Source: Dichetophora obliterata
Taxonomy: Eukaryota > Arthropoda > Insecta > Diptera > Sciomyzidae
Assembly (NCBI GenBank): GCA_963920525.1
Contig: OY986439.1
Location: forward strand, 214,114,000 to 214,177,999
Length of the DNA stretch: 64,000 bases
Reading direction: 5' to 3'
Shown here: piece by piece, positions 33,923-44,883 of the stretch
How positions within the stretch are numbered: position 1 is the first letter of the stretch
How the letters are laid out: the number at the start of each line of letters is the position of its first letter
The notes under the pieces: generated by a model
Database searches by the model: none
What the model was told of the DNA's origin: nothing
Seen by the model: only the letters and a program-made list of their open reading frames with translations
Position numbers and translations under genes: made by a program

Positions 33923-34743
33923 CAGGGTTGGCCAGTAATGATTACTTTCGTGTATGATTATAAAAAAATTACTGATTACAATTAATCATACACAAATTTA
34001 TTACTTGATTACTTAAAAAAAAATCATTAATAACTCTAAAGTATTCAGTGATTTTTTTTTTCAGAAATCAGTAATCATGAAAAAGTGATTAGTGATTAAT
34101 TTAAGTAATCAGTCATTTTCCAGTAATGAATGAATTATTCTGATTAAGAAATTTATCAGTTATCAAGCTTAACCAATCGTTGATTGCACATTTCTTTAAC
34201 TAATATATTGTTTTATATCTGTTTTTATATATGTGGTTCAACTTTAAAACTGAGACTAATAAAATACAGAAAAGGTTTCTGAGCACTATTGTTACACTTC
34301 TTTAACAAAACCAATCTAACAAACATTAACATCATTTTAATAGCTGCTGAAGAAAATATTGTATTTATGGTAAACTATTATGGTAAATAGCAATTACTGA
34401 AATAATAAAATTACATACAAATTTTTGAATTTTTTGTCTGACGAGAAGTAATCTGTAATCACTGAAAGCTGGGTCGGATTACTGATTACTAGATTTATTA
34501 AAAAAATCATGTAATTTCATGTTACGATTACTTAATTTTATTAAAAATCATATAATCACCTTGCACGATTACTTTATTTTTTATAATCTCATGTAATTCT
34601 TACCATGATTACTTAATTGAAAGTATTTTTATTTGGTTTTTAATGTGATTTTTTTGAATATTTAGAAAAATCAAGTAATCTGTACAATCTGAATACATTT
34701 AATCATAATCAATAATCATGATTTGTAATCATGGCCATCCCTT
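33923..34743. mobile_element. TAATCA-rich hAT-type MITE
   Basis: Ends are CAGGGTTGGCCA at 33923 and the complement of AAGGGATGGCCA ending at 34743. The flanks are ATTCTTAG (33915-33922) and ATTCTAAG (34744-34751), an 8-bp duplication with one mismatch. The 821-base interior contains dozens of TAATCA, TGATTA and GTAATC words in both orientations and no transposase. Removing it rejoins the LINE C reading (LVRPILEYAS, then WC.HRYG with one frameshift). Confidence 0.85.
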
Positions 34744-34751
34744 ATTCTAAG

Positions 34752-35800
34752 ATAGGCCGCACTAGGAAGTGAATAAGGTTTTCGTTATGAATGGATCATT
34801 AAACTCTTTTGCCCAACGTTTTATAAATACATTGTAACTCTAAGATCATTGAAAATATCTAAGGACTCCAATGGATAACCACAAATTTTGAAGGTACATT
34901 TAATTGGACATTGGAATTAAGACATATGCTTGCATTTCTTCATGTTAAGCTTCATACGGTTCGTTTTGCACCAGTTATGAAGATGATCAATGTCGGCTTG
35001 CAAAAATACAGCATCATTATCATTTTTAAAAGAAAGGAAGAGTTTGGCGTCGTCAGCAAACATTAAGATGCTAGAATGCATTATGACAAATGGCAAATCG
35101 TTTAAAAAAAGTAGAAACAGAAGGGGTCCAAGATGACTTCCTTGAGGTACTCCTGAAGTAACAGGAAACTCATGTGATTTATTGAGCTTAAAAATAACAG
35201 ATTGTGTTCTATTGCTTAAGTAAGATTCAATCCACTTTACCAACGGTATAGGAAATCCAACAAGTTGTCATTTTAAGACCAATAGTTTGTGATTTACAAC
35301 GTCAAAAGCTTTGCTAAAATCCGTGTAAATAACATCAGTCTGCATGCCTTTTCCAAAATTTTCTATAGTTTTTGATGTAAATTCAAGAAGGTAACAGTGG
35401 ATTTACCAGAAAGAAATCCATGTTGGAAGACAATAAAGATTTAACGCTATGCGATAGTCGTGATGTAACAATTGCCTCTAAGAGTTTAGGCAAAGCGCTT
35501 AAATTTGCGATGCCACGGTAGTTATCAAGTAAAGACCTATTTCCGGATTTATGCAGCGGAATAATAAATGAATGCTTCCAGGCTGCAGGAAAGTAGCAGG
35601 ATTTTAATGAAGAAATAAATAGTAAAGAGATTGGAGTTACTTATTCTTCACAGCAGTATTTTAGTATACATGAAGGTATGTTATCAAGACCACTTTTATA
35701 TGATGTTTTAATATTTTTTTAAATATAATAAGACTGTGTTTGCATCAATTATTGGGAAATAAATATCCCCAGATTGAATATTGAAGGTATAACTTTGATA
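34752..35800 (-). pseudogene. LINE C reverse transcriptase core
   Basis: Minus-strand frames give GFLSGKST and YTDFSKAFDVVNHK (near 35320), the open part at 35243-34917 with SGVPQGSHLGPLLF and the catalytic FADD, and LHNWCKTNRMKLNMKKC. Before them is a pre-RT segment near 35700-35800 (SGDIYFPIIDA). Several frameshifts occur near 35270-35600. Family-level resemblance to LINE A is clear, but the sequences differ throughout. Confidence 0.85.
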
Positions 35801-35871
35801 ATCATAGGACGATAATGAATAAGTCGCATTAATAATGAATAAGTTGCGCTCTGAAAATTTTTTCTGACGGT

Positions 35872-36264
35872 TTGAACGTAAACGTAACTGAGGCGCAGAT
35901 TGATGATTGTTACGTTAAGCCGATAATGAAATCCAGGGGTTCCGCATCGTTCAACTCTGGGCAAAACTTTTTATGTGTAAAATTTGTTTCGAGTATCTGT
36001 AAGAAATCAATTTTAAAAAATAAGTATAGATTCAGGAATAACTTAAACACTAGAATTTTTAATTGTGATCGTGTATCTAATATTTTTGTAAATGAATCCC
36101 TTTCCTTTTAGTGTAGATCTATTTTTAATGAATGTAAGAAATTTAAAATTGAAAAAAATTATATATATCTTTGGGCTAGGAACGGTAAAGTTTTTATGCG
36201 CAAAAAGGAGGGTGATATTGCTATAGTTATTAACTCATTTGAAGATCTAAATAATATTACATAA
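35872..36264 (+). pseudogene. LINE E ORF1 C-terminal domain
   Basis: The frame has CVKFVSSICKKSILKNKYRF, VNESLSF, a TAG stop, then YLWARNGKVFMRKKEG and FEDLNNI. This order (VKF...NESL...WxRNGKxxxRK) is that of the C-terminal nucleic-acid-binding domain found in many insect LINE ORF1 proteins and related to the baculovirus FP-type fold. One internal stop disables it. Confidence 0.65.
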
Positions 36265-36299
36265 GTCAGTAAATTTAATTTATTCAAGTTAATATCAAT

Positions 36300-36923
36300 A
36301 TGGAACATTTTAATCCTCAAGACAATTTATTCAATATTCCTTTTGCGCTCTGTAATAATGTTAATTTTAATGATATTTCATCTAACCCAATTAATCCTAA
36401 TAGTTTTTGTATACTTCATCAAAATATTAGAAGTTTAAGAAAAAATTTTGACAATTTCATATTGCATCTCGAGTCATTTATTCATAAGCCTGTCTTCATC
36501 TTTTTAACTGAAATTTGGATCTATGATTATGAAACTTCTTTATTTAATATTCCTGGATTTAAAACTTATGCTAACTGTAATAACTAACGATTATGGAGCT
36601 GGAGGAGTAGCAGTTTTGTAAGGGAGGAATATAAGTGTGATTTTGGTTTTTTTAATTTCAGAAGCTCTGATGTGGCAAGAATTAGCTGTTTAATTGATAA
36701 TCATAAATACTGTTTTCTTTGTATATACAGATTCCAGGAAAATTTGAATAATGACGTGTTTTTGGGTGACTTGGATGTCCTTTTGTCTAATGTTAAGTCA
36801 GATAATGTTATATTGCTGGGTGATATTAACATAAACATTTTACAAAATTCATCGGTGGTTGATAAATATTTATTCTTTCTCTCTGCGTATGGTCTGGAAT
36901 CGTGCATAAATGAACCCACGTGA
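36300..36923 (+). pseudogene. LINE E endonuclease
   Basis: The frame from 36300 contains FCILHQNIRSLRKNFDNF and FIFLTEIWI, the AP-endonuclease N-terminal motifs. A stop follows YANCNN. From 36672 the reading continues with NVILLGDININILQ and LESCINEPT before a TGA at 36921. The GGGV loop between the halves is damaged. Confidence 0.8.
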
Positions 36924-36962
36924 ATAACAGATAACTCTTCGACTTGCATTGATCACATTTTT

Positions 36963-37727
36963 GTGAAGATAAGTCAATCTAGTAATTTATCTTTAAGCAG
37001 CTCTGTTTCGGACTTTCATTTTTCTGATCATTGTATGACGTGTTTACGTTTTGATAATGTGATTTTGCCAGAGAAAACGCATCCGCAGCTTGAAAATTCA
37101 TTTAATAAAACTGATTTTGTTTCATTAAACAACAAACTAATGTTTGAACCTTGGTATAATGTGTATTGTGAGCCAAATCCATCAAACGCTTTTGATATGT
37201 TTTTAGATATTTTAACTGGTCACGTAAATTCATTTACAACTAAAGTGAACAAGTGTAACTCAAAGTTAAGAAAGTTAAAACCCTGGATGTGTAGTGACTT
37301 ATTGAAAAAAATTAAAAGTAAAAATAAACTTTTCAAAAAATTTTCCAAGAAACCTAATAACATGAATCTTAAATTTAGATACAAAGTTCTCTGCAAGGAA
37401 ATTTCTATGGAAGTCTCAACATGTAAAACGAATTATTACGTTAATGAATTTAATAAAATAAGAGGAAATGTTAAAAAGGAACGGCAATTGGTAAACAATA
37501 TTTTAACTAAGTCTACAAACAATAACAACAACAAAACTAATTTTATAAATGTTGAAAGAACATCTTTATATGAGGATATTGACAAGGCTAATGCCTTTAA
37601 TAATTTTTTCGCTAGAATAGGCACGGATGTTTTTTCGAGCGAGGGAGTTAGCAGTTGTGTTTGTAAATGTTTAGATAATGAGCCGTTATATCCAAATAGC
37701 TTTTTTTTAGCCTATTTCGTCTTTTGA
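36963..37727 (+). pseudogene. LINE E pre-RT linker
   Basis: The open frame includes SDFHFSDHCMTCLRF (end of endonuclease, SDH motif), PWMCSDLLKKIKSKNKLFKKF and FNNFFARIGTDVF. This is the standard linker before RT. It ends where the SINE is inserted. Confidence 0.8.
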
Positions 37728-37743
37728 GTTGTACAAAATTGTT

Positions 37744-38068
37744 AAAAAAAAAATAAACTGGTCATTTCAGCCCTTGGAGGGACTTTGACCTAGCTTCTAT
37801 TGATCAATTGTGTTGTGCGTGTTATTAAATGTTTGATCACAAATGACCGAGAACTGGACCTACGTGTTTTATGCCGACTCCGAACGGCTTATGTTCTCAA
37901 GAAGCTTTACATGGCAATTTTTTACTCTCTGAGGTTTGCCATTGTCTGCAGAGAGGTGACGGCCGGTCAATTGAAAAAACTTTTCTGTCTGAAGCTGGAA
38001 TTGAACCCGGGCTACCGCAGTTCTTTAGCTTAGGAGCCACGCACTCTACCCACTAGGCTACGACCGCC
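37744..38068 (-). mobile_element. tRNA-derived SINE inserted in LINE E
   Basis: It is flanked by a perfect 11-bp duplication, ACAAAATTGTT (37733-37743 and 38069-38079). On the minus strand it starts with a tRNA-like head: GTAGCCTAGTGGGTAGAGTG as box A region and box B GGTTCAATTCC (37997-38007). The minus-strand 3' end is a T run (A run at 37744-37752). Removing it restores the LINE E frame (FELYKIV, then MSLKNS). Confidence 0.9.
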
Positions 38069-38079
38069 ACAAAATTGTT

Positions 38080-39671
38080 ATGTCTCTTAAAAACTCTAAT
38101 TCATGTTCTGATGGGTGTTTTTCTAATGTTTTTACTAAGAAAATTGTATTTAACATTGTTGATGTTCTTTGTAGTATCTTTAATAAAAGTATAAAACTTG
38201 GAATATTCCCTGATAGTCTTAAATATGCAGTAGTTATTCCATTTTTTAAAAAATGTGATGCATCTGTTTTAAATAATTACAGACCCATCTCGTTGTTTGC
38301 CGGTTTTTTCGAAAGTTCTTGAAAAAGCTGTGAAATCGAGAATTAGCTAAAACCAAATTTTTAAACAATTGTCAGTATGGCTTCAGAGAGGGTTTATCCA
38401 CCGAAGATGCACTTTTAAATTTTTGCACAAATATTTACAGTGGTTTAAATAATTAAAAAGTCTGTGCTGCGCTCTTCGTAGACATCACAAAAGCCTTTGA
38501 TACTGTCGATCATGTTATTTTACTCAATAAAATTTGGAGATGTGGTTTCAGAGGTTCTATATATTGCTTGTTTCAATCATATTTGTCAAATAGAAAGCAG
38601 AGAGTAAGAATAAGTAGAGAATTTAGTAGCTTTGTTAATATAAATATAGGTGTTCCACAGGGCTCTGTTCTGGGGCCTATTCTATTTCTTGCTTACATTA
38701 ACTCAATTTTTAGTCAGCCTTTTTTGAGTAAAACGATAGCTTTTGCTGACGATATGGCATGTACGTTCACCAGTGATTGTGCCTTAAGCGTACATTGTGA
38801 TATTAGACACGACTTAGAACTATTAAGACATTGGTTCTCATCTCAAAAATTAGTTTTTTGTGATAAAACCAAAATTATGTACTTCAGTGTAGCGGGAATT
38901 GATTTAAATTTAGGAAATTTTACCTTTCATAGTGCAGTCTGTACAAAATACGTAATTAATAATGATATATGTACATTTTCGTGTCAGTCAAATACTTTTT
39001 ATGATTCTAGAAATTGCTCGTCAAAATGTTTTTCTATTGACTGCGTTAAGTCATTTAAATATCTCGGACTGCTACTGGATTGGAAAATGAACTGGGCTGA
39101 TCATACAACCGCTCTTAAAAGATACCTTATGGGCGCTACCAGACATGTTTATCTTTTTAAATCGTTTTGCTTTTCTAAACTTCTAGTTTGCATTTATCAT
39201 GGCATCTTCCACTCAAAACTAAAGTATGGCTTAGTCTGTTGGGGTGGAACCCATGCTAATAAAATTAATCCTTTACTTATCGCACAAAAACACGTTATTA
39301 GTATTATCTGTAACAAAAACCGACTTGAAAGTAGCTTTCCTTTGTTCAAAAGCTTGAACATTTTACCTATTAAGCATTTCTATTACTTTAGAGTGCTAAA
39401 AATATTTTTTAAAAAATCCGGCTATTTATTGAGCAGAAATAATTCTAGCCACAATTTGAGAACTAATAGTCAAAACTTTGCAATCATTCCGCCTCACTAC
39501 TTAAATCATTTTTTCTCCTTCTTTACATGTACTGCTCCCAGAGTCTTTAACAGTTTACCATATAATGTTCGTTGTTTGCGTAACAAAAATGTGTTTTTTA
39601 AAGAAGTGAAGTCATGGCTTTTTAATAAAGATTTCAATGTAATTGACTCCCTTAACACTGTGTCCTTTTAA
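38080..39671 (+). pseudogene. LINE E reverse transcriptase
   Basis: The frame at 38080-38322 has NNYRPISLF (fingers). A broken part (38323-38567) still shows VDITKAFDTVDHV. The long frame 38568-39671 carries GVPQGSVLGPILF, the catalytic FADD and a full C-terminal region ending in PYNVRCL and SWLFNKDF. At least two frameshifts and one stop interrupt the N-terminal half. In a working element this enzyme would copy the element RNA at the nicked target. Confidence 0.88.
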
Positions 39672-39974
39672 TTTAAATTTATTTGTTTTATAATTTAATT
39701 AATGTGTATTCTTCATTATATTATTCTATCATATTGAGTTCTTTATTTCAAAATTGCTGTAAGACCCCACTACCTTACTTTATTTTAAGCTATTTTGTTT
39801 AATGTTAAGTATCACAACTGCATTCGCCACTTGTTCTAATTGAACAACAGAATGTAGTATTTATTAATCAATTCTGTATGTAGTATTAAAAGTATTTTGA
39901 AAATTGTATACTTCTATAAACCTATTGATTGATAAATTATTATTGAATTGAAAAAAAAAATTGAAAAAAAATAT

Positions 39975-40311
39975 GATCATTAGATTGCAGTTTTGAGCAA
40001 ACTTTACTAATAGAAGCCAAATGTTTGCTATAAACTTCTAAGGTAGAAAGGCGAAATCTCAAGGAACCAAACTTAACATGAACACAACAGAATTCAATGT
40101 CCAAGGATTCTGGAATTAATAACTCTTCAGAGAAATGTGTCGCTTTGACTGCAATCAACACACCCCCGCCTTTAGAGCAAATACCAGGAATGGAGTTTCT
40201 ATCTTTGTGGTGTATGTTAAATTTGTTGCACAGAATTTCAGTATTTAGAGTGTTAGGTTTCAGCCAAGTCTCGCTAAAAGCAATTATATTAAAGTGAAGG
40301 TTGTGACTCAA
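39975..40311 (-). pseudogene. LINE D endonuclease N-terminal half
   Basis: The minus-strand frame reads FNIIAFSETWL, HHKDRNS, KGGGVLIAVKA and FCCVHVKFG, the first half of an AP-like endonuclease. It stops at the 3' tail of LINE E. LINE D may be the 5' part of LINE C, with LINE E inserted and about 600 bases lost, but this is not proved. Confidence 0.78.
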
Positions 40312-40379
40312 AATTAATATATTATTTAGTTTTGTGCTAATGCCACAAACGTTTTGGTAAAGGATAAGGAACTGAAAGC

Positions 40380-40985
40380 AACAATCTAGTTTTATTGATT
40401 CTTGTTAAGAACCGGTAAAGTTCTTAACAAGGAAGTTGTAGGCCGAGGTCTAGAAATAAATTCATGCACCATCGTATTGTCAGGCCAAAACTTTTGATCC
40501 AATACCTTGTTAAAAAGATCACCAAGCGTATGAAAAATTGAATTTGTAAACAGAGATATTTTTATTTACAACATTCAGCTTAGAGTTTATATAGAATAAC
40601 ACGTCTTCACCGGATGTATCAGCTACAAAACGAGAAACAAATATAGATTTTGCTTTGATACTGCTGTTCGATATTTGTTTCAGTATCGCTCCTGTAGAAA
40701 CCGAATTATTGGAGAAGGTGCAGGGACCACATTTGAGGCAATACAAGTTTCAGCGTAAGTTTTTTTTTGTGCCAGAAACGCAAGGAGAATCAGCATTATC
40801 CTCAATGATTGATATTGCTACAACAGAAGGAGAAATGTGATCAGCTGACGCAGCGACGTTAGTTGGTGCGATATTTGGACGCCCATGCATACAGGAAAGT
40901 TAAAATTTCAATATGGTTTTATGTTGTGAGTCCTTGACTACAGCTTTCATATTTCTAATGGAATAACGCGTGAAAATTGCACAAA
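40380..40985 (-). pseudogene. LINE D ORF1 C-terminal region
   Basis: The minus-strand frame at 40746-40519 has CLKCGPCTF and SRFVADTSGEDVLFYINSKL, directly upstream of the endonuclease. The position and a loose match to 13328-13612 in LINE A identify it as an ORF1 C-terminal domain. The 5' end is lost. Confidence 0.55.
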
Positions 40986-41013
40986 AACTCAATTTTAAAA
41001 CGGTATGTATGTT

Positions 41014-41110
41014 TTAGGGAGTCCAATTCCGGAAGCTTTTCTCGATCCCGCGATTATCGGGATTAAAAATCTCAATCCCGGGATTAGTTCGGGATTGAAA
41101 ATTTTAAGAA
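41014..41110. repeat. Fragment of a GGGAT-rich hAT-like end
   Basis: TAGGGAGTCCAATTCC followed by repeated CGGGATTA and TCCCGGGATT words resembles the left end of 20714-21938. No matching right end was found nearby. Confidence 0.45.
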
Positions 41111-41220
41111 GTACAAAATTCAAAATGTTTTAAATACAATTTTTTGTTATTTATTACTTGAAACTACAGTATGTAAATGAATTCATTTTTTAAAGTAACA
41201 AGAACAAAACAAAACACATT

Positions 41221-41618
41221 AAGGGTATTCACAATTATACCACACTTTACCGAGCGGTTTTTATATTTTTTGTTGTTTTACATGAAATCTCTAAAAGCCA
41301 AACGTTTGGTAATTTTAAGTAGCCCAGTGATATGTTAAACGAACGTGTTTTTTTAAGTTCCATAAACAACTGATCGGTTGCCAGTTATTTTCTCATTGTA
41401 AAAATGGAAGAAGCTCAAAATGCAAGTTAAACTTTTTTCTGCCATATATTAATAAAATATATCAAATTGGATATTTAATTTATTTGCATAGTAGCAAAAA
41501 GCTATAGTGGGAAATTCCCAACCACAAATTATGTTTTAAAAGGGTGCTCATAATTGTGGTTTTCAACTATTGCAAAGAAACCACAACAACACGATACCAC
41601 AAAATTGTGAAAACCCTT
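41221..41618. mobile_element. Putative MITE with AAGGGT ends
   Basis: The left end AAGGGTATTCACAATTATAC is inverted at the right as the complement of AAGGGTTTTCACAATTTTGT. The element is about 400 bases and non-coding. No clear site duplication was found. Confidence 0.5.
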
Positions 41619-41639
41619 CTTGGTAATAAACATAAAAAA

Positions 41640-42300
41640 ACTTAAATAATATTAATGATTAGCAAATTGTATTAATTTAACCCTTTCAGTGGATTTTCCC
41701 AATATATTGGACACATCAGAAAGTCATTTTTATTTGTATTTATTTTGCAAAGCTTTTGTTTAAATCAAATCGTTTGGTTCTATGAAAAAAAGACGAACCA
41801 ACATGATAAAAATGAATTAAAAGAGATATTTGACATAAAAGTCAGTTGGATTTTCGATTTTGTGTCGAAGAAAAGCAAAAAAAAATTGGTTCGGCCTATT
41901 TTATAAGAAAATATTTACCGGACAAAAATCAAACTTTTAATAAACAAAGATCCAAAGAATTGAAAAACCTTTAAGGAATTAAAAAAAGACGTTGTACCGA
42001 ACAGGAGCACAGTAATCTTTCTTTGTACAAGGTTAAAATCAAAGGTATGTTTTTTTTTCATCTTAGAAGGAATATGATAGGAATATTACCTCAAAAAAAT
42101 TATTTTGTTCTTAGTTTAGCCTAGAAATTGAAAAGAACAAAAAATTAAAAAAAAAGTATAGCAGAGAGGGGACTGCCGACCGAAGCGAAAACCTATATAT
42201 ACAACATTAGTATTCCCTGGAAGACGTTGTCCTGCCACGGACCGCCTTACTGCTATTTAAGAATTTTCTTGCTAATAAGGGGTTTCGGACTATCCTACAT
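41640..42300. other. Unassigned AT-rich DNA
   Basis: I see no gene, terminal repeat or domain in this stretch. Confidence 0.4.
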
Positions 42301-42310
42301 GTAGGACGGA

Positions 42311-42947
42311 TTTGACGCTTAGAGGTCGCGAATTCATTTTCTAATTTTTCCATTTTCGTATGGGAAAAAATCAGTTTTGCTGGTAAATTGAATATAGAGC
42401 CATTATCTTTTAAGCAAAATGGTTTAAAAAAACACGTGTTCCCTCAAATTTTGTCTGTTAGGACATATCCAAATTTAATTTTCATCGAATTATTATTTCG
42501 TTATTGCCCAAAACTATTAAAAATAAAAATATAAATACAAAAAAACTACTTGTTCTAACTTTTAATCCAAAAACATATATCAACCCACTGAACTTTTTCT
42601 TCACTGTGCGTTTCAACTATCATTATCTAAAATTTAAGACACATAACAAAAACGAAAACGTAGCTCTTTTAGAAATATTGATTTTTCATGAAATAATTCT
42701 AAGTAAAAGTATTCATTTATATAGGTAGTTCTTAGTAGTGAGCCACAGACCGCCAAATAATAATCAGATGAAAATGAAATTTGGATATGTCATAACAGAC
42801 AAAATTTAAAGGGAAAACGTGTCTTTTTTTTTTTAATTAATTTGCTTAAAAGATAATGGCTCTAAATTCAATTTACCAGCATAACTGATTTCCCCCATAC
42901 AAATCGTATGGGAAAATTAGAAAATGAATTCGCAACCTGTAAGCCTT
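42311..42947. repeat. Foldback repeat with arms of about 175 bases
   Basis: 42311-42486 and 42768-42947 are imperfect inverted copies. Shared blocks include CCATTATCTTTTAAGCAAA with its inverse TTTGCTTAAAAGATAATGG-like form, and GAATTCATTTTCTAATTTT. The loop of about 280 bases contains a 74-codon ORF with no domain. It is probably a foldback-type non-autonomous element. Confidence 0.7.
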
Positions 42948-43054
42948 TACCAATTGAGATGCGCTTCATAGAGGGTGTTTCTGGCGTCAAATGGAAGTGG
43001 AAAAGCCGCGAACGTCAAACACGATTTTTTTTTTTGGACACCCGAATATATATA

Positions 43055-43362
43055 TTAGGGCGGTTCAATTTGTATGGACGAATTTTTTGGAGGTCTGGCT
43101 CAGCGAAATTCGTAAAATACATGTAATTTCAAGACTTTTTCTCCACTACAGCATATACAAATTCTGAAAAAAAGCTGTGCGGACTTTCGTAAATAGATTT
43201 TGTTCTCAATTATAAAATATGAATGCATGAATGTATGTGTATGAATCTATTTACGAAAGTCCGCACAGCTTTTTTTCAGAATTTGTATATGCTGTAGTGG
43301 AGAAAAAGTCTTGAAATTACATGTATTTTACGAATTAGAAGCCAGAATTTGACCCGCCCTAA
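43055..43362. mobile_element. Near-perfect palindromic foldback in a TA repeat
   Basis: The ends are TTAGGGCGG and CCGCCCTAA. Internal arms 43107-43199 and 43244-43336 (93 bases each) are exact inverted copies by eye, around a 44-base loop rich in ATG words. The flanks are TATATA on both sides, consistent with insertion at TA. There is no ORF. Confidence 0.88.
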
Positions 43363-43380
43363 TATATATATATATATATA

Positions 43381-43659
43381 TGTCAGAATAACAGGAATTG
43401 AAGCCGGAGTATTTGATTCATTCATCATTTAAACAAATTTAATGTATTTTTCTATTCTTTTATTTTGTTTTTTTTTTTAAATAATTATACAGCGAAAACG
43501 TGACGATAGATTCAAAGCTTATTTCTCATCTAAATTTAAATTCATGACGTTCTTAAATTTTCTATTCAATACTTGCTGAACAGTTTCACCCAAACTACTT
43601 AACTTGATGTTAACTGAGTATATTGGATATCGTTTGCTACACAGTGTCTCGCTGCGTCA
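43381..43659 (-). repeat. Gypsy 3' LTR
   Basis: It is 279 bases, with TG...CA ends on the minus strand. It differs from the other LTR at GACGATAG versus GACGACAG and by about three T in a run. Confidence 0.92.
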
Positions 43660-44121
43660 CGGCCATTCTGTCGTTGCACACGTCCTCGTGTGATTCATCT
43701 AAAACAAATAAATAAAATTTCACTCAATATCATATTCATACACTCGGCCAGTCCTTACAAAACAAGGAATAAGCGAATAGTTTTAACAACATACCGTTTT
43801 ATTCGTTAAAAATTCAATAAAAATTAATAAAACAAACTCTTAAAACTAATACAAGGAAATAAATTAACCGAATACCAGTCTCTTCATTCAACAAGGTTAT
43901 ACACTTAGCCATGTAATCTCTATCCGATTACAATTAAAAGAACTATCACTTCCATCCAATAATATTCTTTCCTTTACTCTTCCTTAAATATTTCTTTTGC
44001 CACCTCTATCCGGTAACTAATACATTCAACCGCTTCCATCCAGCGATTTTTTTTTTTAGTACTTTTTACAAGGATTTACTTTAACAAAATTTCAAACGAT
44101 CATTATTTTTTTTTTTTTTTT
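43660..44121 (-). other. Gypsy 3' non-coding region
   Basis: These about 460 bases between the pol stop (44122) and the 3' LTR hold T-runs and no ORF. The polypurine tract expected just before the LTR is weak (GACAGAATGGCCG). Confidence 0.5.
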
Positions 44122-44883
44122 TTACTCAACTGTATTTTCTACATTGTCCTCATCTTCATTGGGGACATGACCTTCAGGCATTTTTCTAAGACGATCGTGA
44201 GAGTACTTATATGTACGCTTACAATTAAGAGCTTTCACAACATCGATCACCGGCCAGTACTTCAACTACCTTAAAGGGACCTTTATATTTTGGGTCGAGC
44301 TTTGTTTGATTTCGCTCGTCATTTTGTAATAGTACAAAATCTCCTAAATTGAACTTAACAAGTCTCGCTTTAGTACTATCAAACCTAACTTTGTTATAAT
44401 CTGCATTGTTTTTCATATTATTAACAGCAATATTTCGAACCTCATCTAGATTAATCATTGGTTCATTAGCATCCGAGAACATCAAGTCTACAGGTCTTGC
44501 CACCTTACCTATTAATAATTCTAGTGGACTTGATTTTGTAACTCGATTTTGAGTACAATTTATTGCCAATTGGATATCAGGAAGTGCATCTTGCCACGAA
44601 CGATTACTAGTCTCTACTGCAGTGAGCATATTTTTTAGCGTACTCATCACCCGCTTAACTTGGCCGTTAGCACGTGAACTACCAGTTGCAATCAAATGTA
44701 AATCAATTTAGTGAGTTTCGCAATATTGCTTGAATACTAGGCTCGTAAAACATCGACCCTGATCAGCAATAATTCGAGTTGGCGCCCCAAAGAGAGAAGT
44801 GCAATGTTTTAAAGCCTCAATACTGTTAACTGAATCAATGTTCAGTGAATGAAATAATAGCACGTATTTTGTGAATGCATCTA
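44122..44883 (-). pseudogene. Gypsy integrase core and tail, inactivated
   Basis: After the zinc part (in the upstream ORF) the reading is lost near 44930, where a short deletion shifts the frame. The core resumes as KEYVFVLIDAF and FGAPTRIIADQGRCF (second Asp), meets a TAA near 44709, and continues in the frame 44695-44225 (SSRANGQVKRV and PFKVVEVLAGD). A further frameshift near 44240 precedes a tail ending at the 44122 stop. The first catalytic Asp block (expected after HTVHI) is missing, and the catalytic Glu after NGQV is Lys. Confidence 0.85.

Larger units (their letters stand above)
35850..39970 (+). mobile_element. LINE E, nearly full 3' portion, plus strand
   Basis: In order it holds the C-terminal part of ORF1 (to 36264), AP-like endonuclease (36300-36923), linker (36963-37727), RT (38080-39671) and a 3' UTR. 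The UTR ends in the TTGAATTG(A)n and TTGAAAAAAAA tail near 39945-39970. A SINE splits it at 37744-38068. The element lies head-to-head with minus-strand LINE C on its left and abuts LINE D on its right. Multiple frame changes make it inactive. Confidence 0.82.

Noticed and set aside
37990..38068. Possible tRNA gene in LINE E
   Set aside because: It is part of a SINE bounded by an 11-bp duplication.
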